Of a DNA stretch of 64,000 nucleotides, positions 58,830 to 64,000 are shown piece after piece. The stretch is from Gnetum montanum (Eukaryota > Streptophyta > Gnetopsida > Gnetales > Gnetaceae): contig MNCI01022616.1 of assembly GCA_015680685.1 (NCBI GenBank), forward strand, positions 182,874 to 246,873. The letters are read 5' to 3'. The notes beneath the pieces are model-generated. The model was not told where the DNA came from, did not search any database, and worked only from the letters and a program-made list of their open reading frames with translations. A program made the translations under genes and the position numbers. Position 1 is the stretch's first letter. Each line of letters starts with the position of its first letter.

Positions 58830-61370
58830 GTCCATGTGGGGTACCTGAGTAGAAATGTTTCAAATGAAATGCATTAAAATTCCTGTTTAACCTATATCAT
58901 TGCAAATCAGCAATCTTAAACACATTTGGGGCAATGATGTCTATAATTTGGAATGGACCTGATCACATAGGTGAAAACTTAGTTTGAGGGCTAGTTTGAC
59001 TAGACGCTCTATCTCTCTTGAGGACTAGATTGCCTACTTGAAAATTTTTAGCCACATATTTTTTATTGAACCATCTCTTGACAATTTGTTGATGACCACA
59101 CATATTTTTGATTGCTTTAACCATTTTAAGTTCTAAGTTTAGAATGTCACATGCTCATGATATTAGATGCTCGTTAGTTGGTAAATAGTCTAAGAAGAAT
59201 TGATATGTAGGGATCTGTAAATTAATCAGCAATATGGGTTCCTGTCCATACATTAAATCATATGGTGTAGTCTTGATCGATTCTTTGTAACGAATGCTAT
59301 CAGCCCAAATTGCCCATTTTAACTGTTCATGCCAAGTTCGTGGATTTTGGGCTACCAAGTTTTTAATCCCATCTAATATAATTTTGTTAGAAGACTCAAC
59401 CAAACCATTACCTTGTGGGTAATATTCGGTTACTGCCTTGACAATGATGTTATGGTCTCTAGCCCAATTTGTAAACTCTATGGAAATGAAGGCGGGCCCA
59501 TTATCAACTACTAAAGCATAAGGATAACCATATCTGGAGATTATATCATTTTCTAAGAAGCGAATGACCTCACGAGATGATGCAGTTTTGGTTGTTTTCT
59601 CCTCTAACCAACATGTGCAATAATCAGTGGCTGTCAAAATGAACTTATGTAGGGTGGTAGATAAAGGATTGATCACTCCAATAAAATCTAAGGTCCATTG
59701 GGCAAATGGTCTTATTTCTATTATAGGTTGTAATGGGGTCAAACTCTTAGAATCTCTACCTTTAAATATCTGGCATTGGACACACGTCTTAACTAGGTTA
59801 TAAGCATCATTAATCATAGTAGGCCAATAATAACCAGCTCTCACAATTTTATGAACTAATGAGCGGTATCCTATATGTCCTTCATTGTGAAGTTGTTTTA
59901 CAGCATTGTTAGCTTGCTCTTGGTTCAAACACTTAAGGTATATCCCTTGGAAGTTCTTTCTAAATAATTCACCACTTATTAGAGCGAATTTAGAACATTT
60001 TGATATTAAGAGCTTTCTTTTATATCTAGGTAAATCTGAGGGACAACGATGGAAGGTTAAATAAAACTTGATATCCCCATACCATGGATCATACAACCGA
60101 TTGGGAGCAAATGGGATATCATTTTCTTCATTGATGGATAATATATGAAGAGGAATTGATTCTTTATCTATGGATGCATCACAATTTTCTGAGGTTGAAG
60201 CTTTAGCTATTAATTTAGCAAGACCAGTCCCTCTAACTAACTTTGCTACCTTCCATTGAATATCAAATTCTTGAAGCTTCATAACCCACTTAGCGCGTTT
60301 CTCACTAGGATCTTGTAATTTGGCTAAAGCGATGGTGGTTGGATCAGGGACAATGACAAAGACTTTTGAGTTTAACAAGTAGTAGCGGAATTTCTTCAAG
60401 GCTTTTATCACAGCATACAATTGCTTCTCTACGGGTGAGTATCTTAATTCGGCATCCTTTAAAGGTGCAGACATGAAAGCTATGGGTCTTTCACCTTGAT
60501 CATTTATGTCTTGGGTTAAGATAGCAGCAGCTGTAACATCGCTAGAAAAGGCATATAAGTAGAAATCATTTTCATACCAAGGAGAAGCTAGGATAGGTGC
60601 ATCAATTATTGCTTCTTTAATAGAAAGAAATGCATTCTTTCTATCATTTGTCCAATGCATATTACTATCTTTCTTAAGCATGTCATTCAATGGTCTAACT
60701 AACTTAGCATAAATTGGGATAACTCGTCTAACAAAATTAATCTTACCAAAGAAAGCCCTTAGATCAGTCTTGGATAAAGGGTAAGGTACTTCTAAAATTG
60801 CATTTACTCGCTCAAGATCAATCGCAATCCCCTCTTTGGTCACTATATGACCTAGAAATTTACCACTTTGAACACCAAAGATGGATTTCTTTGCATTCAA
60901 GGTGATGCCAAATTGTCTACATCTCATAAAAACATTCCTAAGGTCTCTAAGGTGCATACCTTTATCTTTAGAGAAAACAGTTAAGTTGTCAAGGTAGATA
61001 ATAATACACTTTCTAATTAGCCCCTCAAAAGTTTTGTCCATAGCTCTTTGGAAGGTAGAGCTAGCATTTATAAGGCCAAATTGCATTTTAGCGAATTGAA
61101 AGGTTCCCCACTTTGTTGTAAAAGCTGTCTTATATTGGTCCTTCTTATTCACTAAAATTTGGTTATATCCTGAATACCCATCCAAAAAGGAATACATTTG
61201 AGCACCATTCACAATTTGCAATAACTCCTCCATAAGAGGGAGTGGATAATTATCCTTGATGAAAGAAGTATTAAGGTTACGAAAATCAATGCATAACCTT
61301 AACTCACCAGTTCATTTCCTAACGGGTACTAAGTTTGAGATCCAACAGGAATGTCTTACTGGATAAATTA
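58830..61370 (-). pseudogene. pol: RT, RNase H and integrase of element F
   Basis: A 692-codon open stretch (61233-59155) plus its continuations. RT: RLCIDFRNLN before a start-like MEELLQIV, then FLDGYSGYNQILV and FGLINASSTFQRAM. The YxDD box reads IIYLDNLTVF, so its second Asp is Asn. The Ty3 RNase H has YLYAFSSDVTAAAIL and SPVEKQLYAVIKAL. Integrase has HNEGHIGYRSL...CVQCQ, TLDFIGVI, VVDNGPAF and GLVESSNK, an intact DDE triad. A stop at about 59155 precedes the integrase C-terminus (QIVKRWFNKKY, VGNLVLKRDRAS, SGPFQIIDIIAPNVFKI), itself with two stops. One more stop lies at about 61317. It would copy and insert the element, but the YLDN change and the stops make it inactive. Confidence 0.85.
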
Positions 61371-61890
61371 TTTTGGATTATGCTTTCATAAGGATTTCAA
61401 TCTTTGGATTCACAGGCCTAAGCTTTTGCCTGAATGGTTTTGTTTCTGACCTAAGGGGAATGGTATGTGTCATCACTAGTGGATTGAAAGTCCTAAGGTC
61501 TTTGTACGTCCAAGCTAGAACATCATTAAATTCATGTAATAGGTCAACAAAGCTTTGTCTTTCATTTGGATGTAGACAAGCTCCTATTTTAACAGGGTGT
61601 TGTTTTCCTCCCTTTTGAACTTGAATTGTTTTAGTTTGAGCTAACGTTTGCCAATTATTGTTTTTAGATAAATCTGGGGCCTTGGTGTATAGATCATCAA
61701 ATAAAGCTTCTCTAACTGCAGTTTCAAGAGATATCTTATTTAAAAACACAACATCCTTGGATGTATCTCCTTGATCATTAAATTCTCCTTTAGAAAATAG
61801 GAACTTACAAATATGGTCATCATCAACAAACACTTGAAAAGAAGAGATATTATCAGGGATAGAATAAGACTTCACCTTTTCGATAATGAT
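61371..61890 (-). pseudogene. RT entry region of element F
   Basis: Continues the pol frame between the extra RNase H and RT. After a low-similarity linker it reads FVDLLHEFNDVLAWTYKDL and THTIPLRSETKPFRQK, the conserved approach to the RT fingers (FxDVFAWSYxDMxG). A TAA near 61889 and a stop at about 61375 interrupt it. Confidence 0.75.
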
Positions 61891-62505
61891 TTATGAATCC
61901 CAAGCATTATGTTTAAAAGGGACATCCAAAGTGGTAACCATCTGGGCTAGTGCATTAGGAATATAATTTTCTTCTCTAGGCACATGTTCAATGGTTACAC
62001 GTTCAAATTCTTTAATAAGTTCAAGAACGTAAGCTTTGTATGCTTTCATGGTGATGTCTTTATCGTCAAAGAGACCATTAGCTTGGTTCACTATCAGTTG
62101 GGAGTCACTATAGATTTTAAGTTTGGACAAATCGTAGTGTTTAGCTAATTTGATCCCGTGAATTAGTGCTTCATACTCGACCATATTGTTGGTCATTGGT
62201 TGAGTGAAATTAATAGCTTTAAGAATAGGAGCTTCACCAGGGGGTATAAGCATTATTCCAGCTCCACATCCTTTCTTGGAAGAAGCACCATCCACTCTTA
62301 ATATCCAAGTATTCAAGTTTGTAAAATCTGAAAAATTGGCCCTTTGATCAAGGTAATAGTGATCATCATCAAATTTTGGTTCATCTTCTAATATTTCATT
62401 AGTTAAAATCTCACTTATGTTTGTATCATTTCTTAGTGGTGGTGGGTCACCAAAAAGAAAGGTTTTCCCATCATGTTGGTGATATAGCAAAATATCTTCA
62501 TACAC
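61891..62505 (-). pseudogene. Archaeal-type RNase H domain placed before RT in element F
   Basis: Reads WILRVDGASSKKGCGAGIML, NNMVEYEALIHGIKLA, LKIYSDSQLIVNQANG and VTIEHVPREENYIPNALAQM. These are the four conserved blocks of the second, archaeal/plant-type RNase H (RVT_3-like) of Tat elements. The acidic residues of the first three blocks are present; the last is Asn (PNALA for ADALA). In B the same domain sits after the Ty3 RNase H. Here it lies between protease and RT, in the same reading direction, separated from the protease by one TAA (about 62512). Confidence 0.8.
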
Positions 62506-62514
62506 CTTCTCATA

Positions 62515-64000
62515 TTATCTAAAAGCTTGATAGTATTGAGTGGAACATGTGTATGCAAAAGGATTTATGTATGTAGCCTCATCTATATCATCATTTAAGG
62601 AATATTCGCCAAGTCCTAGTTCGACCACCCCAACAAAATGATTGTTGTTTTGATTTCCTTGAGACGTAGTTTGTTGATCAAAAGTTGTTACCACTTGCTT
62701 ATGAAAGGGTTCCCTAGGTATAATCATATATTCATATTTTCCTTTAATTGGGATCAATAATTCCGAGAAGTATGACCTAAAGAAGCCCCCAAACTTAGCT
62801 CTAAAAGTCCTAGATACGAGCACACCATATGTGGGTTTCATGTCAACTACTAGGATGTCTGTATAACATGTAAATGTAGGGTATTGCTTAAGTTGTACTT
62901 TTGCTCCTTTTAATAACCCTACTACAGGTACGCTAGATCCATCAAGTTGAATCACATTTTTAGTTTGTGGTATCATTTGTGCTCCTAAGGTGTTACAAAT
63001 GTCAAGAGGCATAATACTAACAGTTGCACCAGAATCCATTAAATAGTTATGGACATTCTTTCCTAAAATAATCAAAGTAGTTAGGAAAGGGGGATGATCC
63101 TTTTTGCTAGACATGGAATTATTCACGTTTTCCACTTTGTTATGACTTTCTGCAAAGTGAACTTGCCTTTTAGGAATTGGGGATTTTTCTCTCTGGGCTA
63201 CGGGTATATGAACCATATCTCGAATCACTTCTTTCATTTTGTTAAAGTGTAGGAGGTCATACATTGAAATGTTGGCTTTAACTCTTTTTAAGTCCTCAAC
63301 CAAATCATAATTCTTATGTTCATCTTTGGCTTCTTGTTGAGATGGAACTCTCCTAAGTACAGATGGGGGGTTTGGTTGTTGTGGGGCAATTACTTGGGAT
63401 GACCCGGATTGATTATTTGCATTGTTTTGAATAGGAACTCTTTTGTTTGAAGGTGTATAGAAATTGTTCCTAGTTTGTTGTTGTGTAGTATTCATAATGT
63501 CACTTATTTTGTGGTAGCGAGTGTTGTGTGGATTAGGGTCACCTACCATAACTTGTTCTAATGAGGAAACCTTTTCATTTTCTGTCTCATGAGGTACATC
63601 AAGAACCATGATAGGGGTTTTCCCATTTTGTTGCCCTTGGGTATTATCACCATACAATGCCATGAATTGAGGACAAGTCTTTTCAGAATGTTGCGTCGTA
63701 TTATGAAGACGACAATTATCATCGTTGATTGATGCACTTGGTTTATCTGGTTGTATAGGGCTTTTGTTATTGTTTCTCTTTAGCTCGACCACTTCATTGG
63801 ATAGTTTTTCTAGTGAAGTGAGTATTTGGATCATCTGATTTTGAGTTTGGGTTGGTGGTTCAACAGAATTTGTGCCCATTTGGGTTAATAATGGATTGAA
63901 TCAAGGCTTTCGATTGGTCGTCATTCAAACCAGTGTTGGGTGGTAAGAATGAAGAGGACATGGGGCCTTGTGAGTAATTACTTAAAGGTTGAGTTGATTG
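62515..64000 (-). pseudogene. gag-pro: gag end and protease of element F
   Basis: The main open stretch is 63879-62515. It starts after a frameshift close to 63880: upstream, another frame gives MSSSFLPPNTGLNDDQSK and is open to the window end. Order: a helical segment (ILTSLEKLSNEVVELKRNNN), a short knuckle-like motif (CRLHNTTQHSEKTCPQF), a linker, then the protease with YLMDSGATVSIMP (canonical DSG) and YGVLVSRTFRAKF. The gag core is outside the window. Confidence 0.7.

Larger units (their letters stand above)
56355..64000 (-). mobile_element. LTR retrotransposon F, extends past the window
   Basis: Minus strand, in transcription order: gag end and protease (64000-62515), archaeal-type RNase H (62505-61891), RT (61890-about 60500), Ty3 RNase H, integrase (to about 58830), non-coding tail and LTR. 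The 5' LTR is outside. Only a few stops and no obvious frameshift after the protease. Confidence 0.75.

Overview
The window is repeat-dominated nuclear DNA of a land plant, probably a gymnosperm. It holds nested long LTR retrotransposons, spliced genes with canonical GT-AG introns, a plant family-1 UDP-glycosyltransferase, a hAT transposase, an LTR element with a tRNA-Asp-type primer site, and what looks like a Penelope-like retroelement (reported from conifers). There is nothing prokaryotic. Almost every coding region is damaged by stop codons, so I call most of them pseudogenes. There are two long N gaps (34657-35072, 50502-51076) and six single-N joins (19421, 19555, 36856, 36907, 40221, 56292).

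Layout. At 565-2240 (minus) a Penelope-like reverse-transcriptase remnant runs into three tandem 468-bp units. From 2593 to 44151 lies one composite insertion: an Athila-like Ty3 element on the minus strand (element C), bounded by LTR ends at 2598 and 44146 and by an exact 5-bp target duplication GTTAT. Packed inside it are: a 1.9-kb inverted repeat holding C's integrase C-terminus; a 5'-truncated Tat-type element on the plus strand (A, about 4746-28168); a complete 16.8-kb Tat-type element (B, 8361-25178) inserted in an intron of a gene carried by A; a fragment of a second Athila-like gag (E, about 28180-28905); and a 3'-truncated Tat-type element on the minus strand (D, about 28906-39009), whose gag is split by a solo LTR (34030-35897).

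The most interesting system is in the Tat-type elements. B has gag-protease, then about 5 kb, then RT, RNase H, a second archaeal-type RNase H, and integrase. The 5 kb between protease and RT looks like an Ogre-type intron of the sense transcript (donor 13681, acceptor 18691, phase-compatible). Inside it, on the opposite strand, lies a separate multi-exon gene. Its exon boundaries and protein pattern recur in A, B and D, so it is an inherited part of this lineage.

Right of the composite (44152-64000) are a PBS-bearing LTR end (44818-45295), a decayed hAT transposase that keeps its introns (47822-50501), AT-rich DNA with short repeats, a GC-rich UGT pseudogene (54478-55910) framed by an inverted repeat pair, and a third LTR retrotransposon, F (56360 to beyond 64000, minus). 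F carries its extra RNase H domain between protease and RT, a different order from B. All functional statements are from reading the sequence; no database search was possible.
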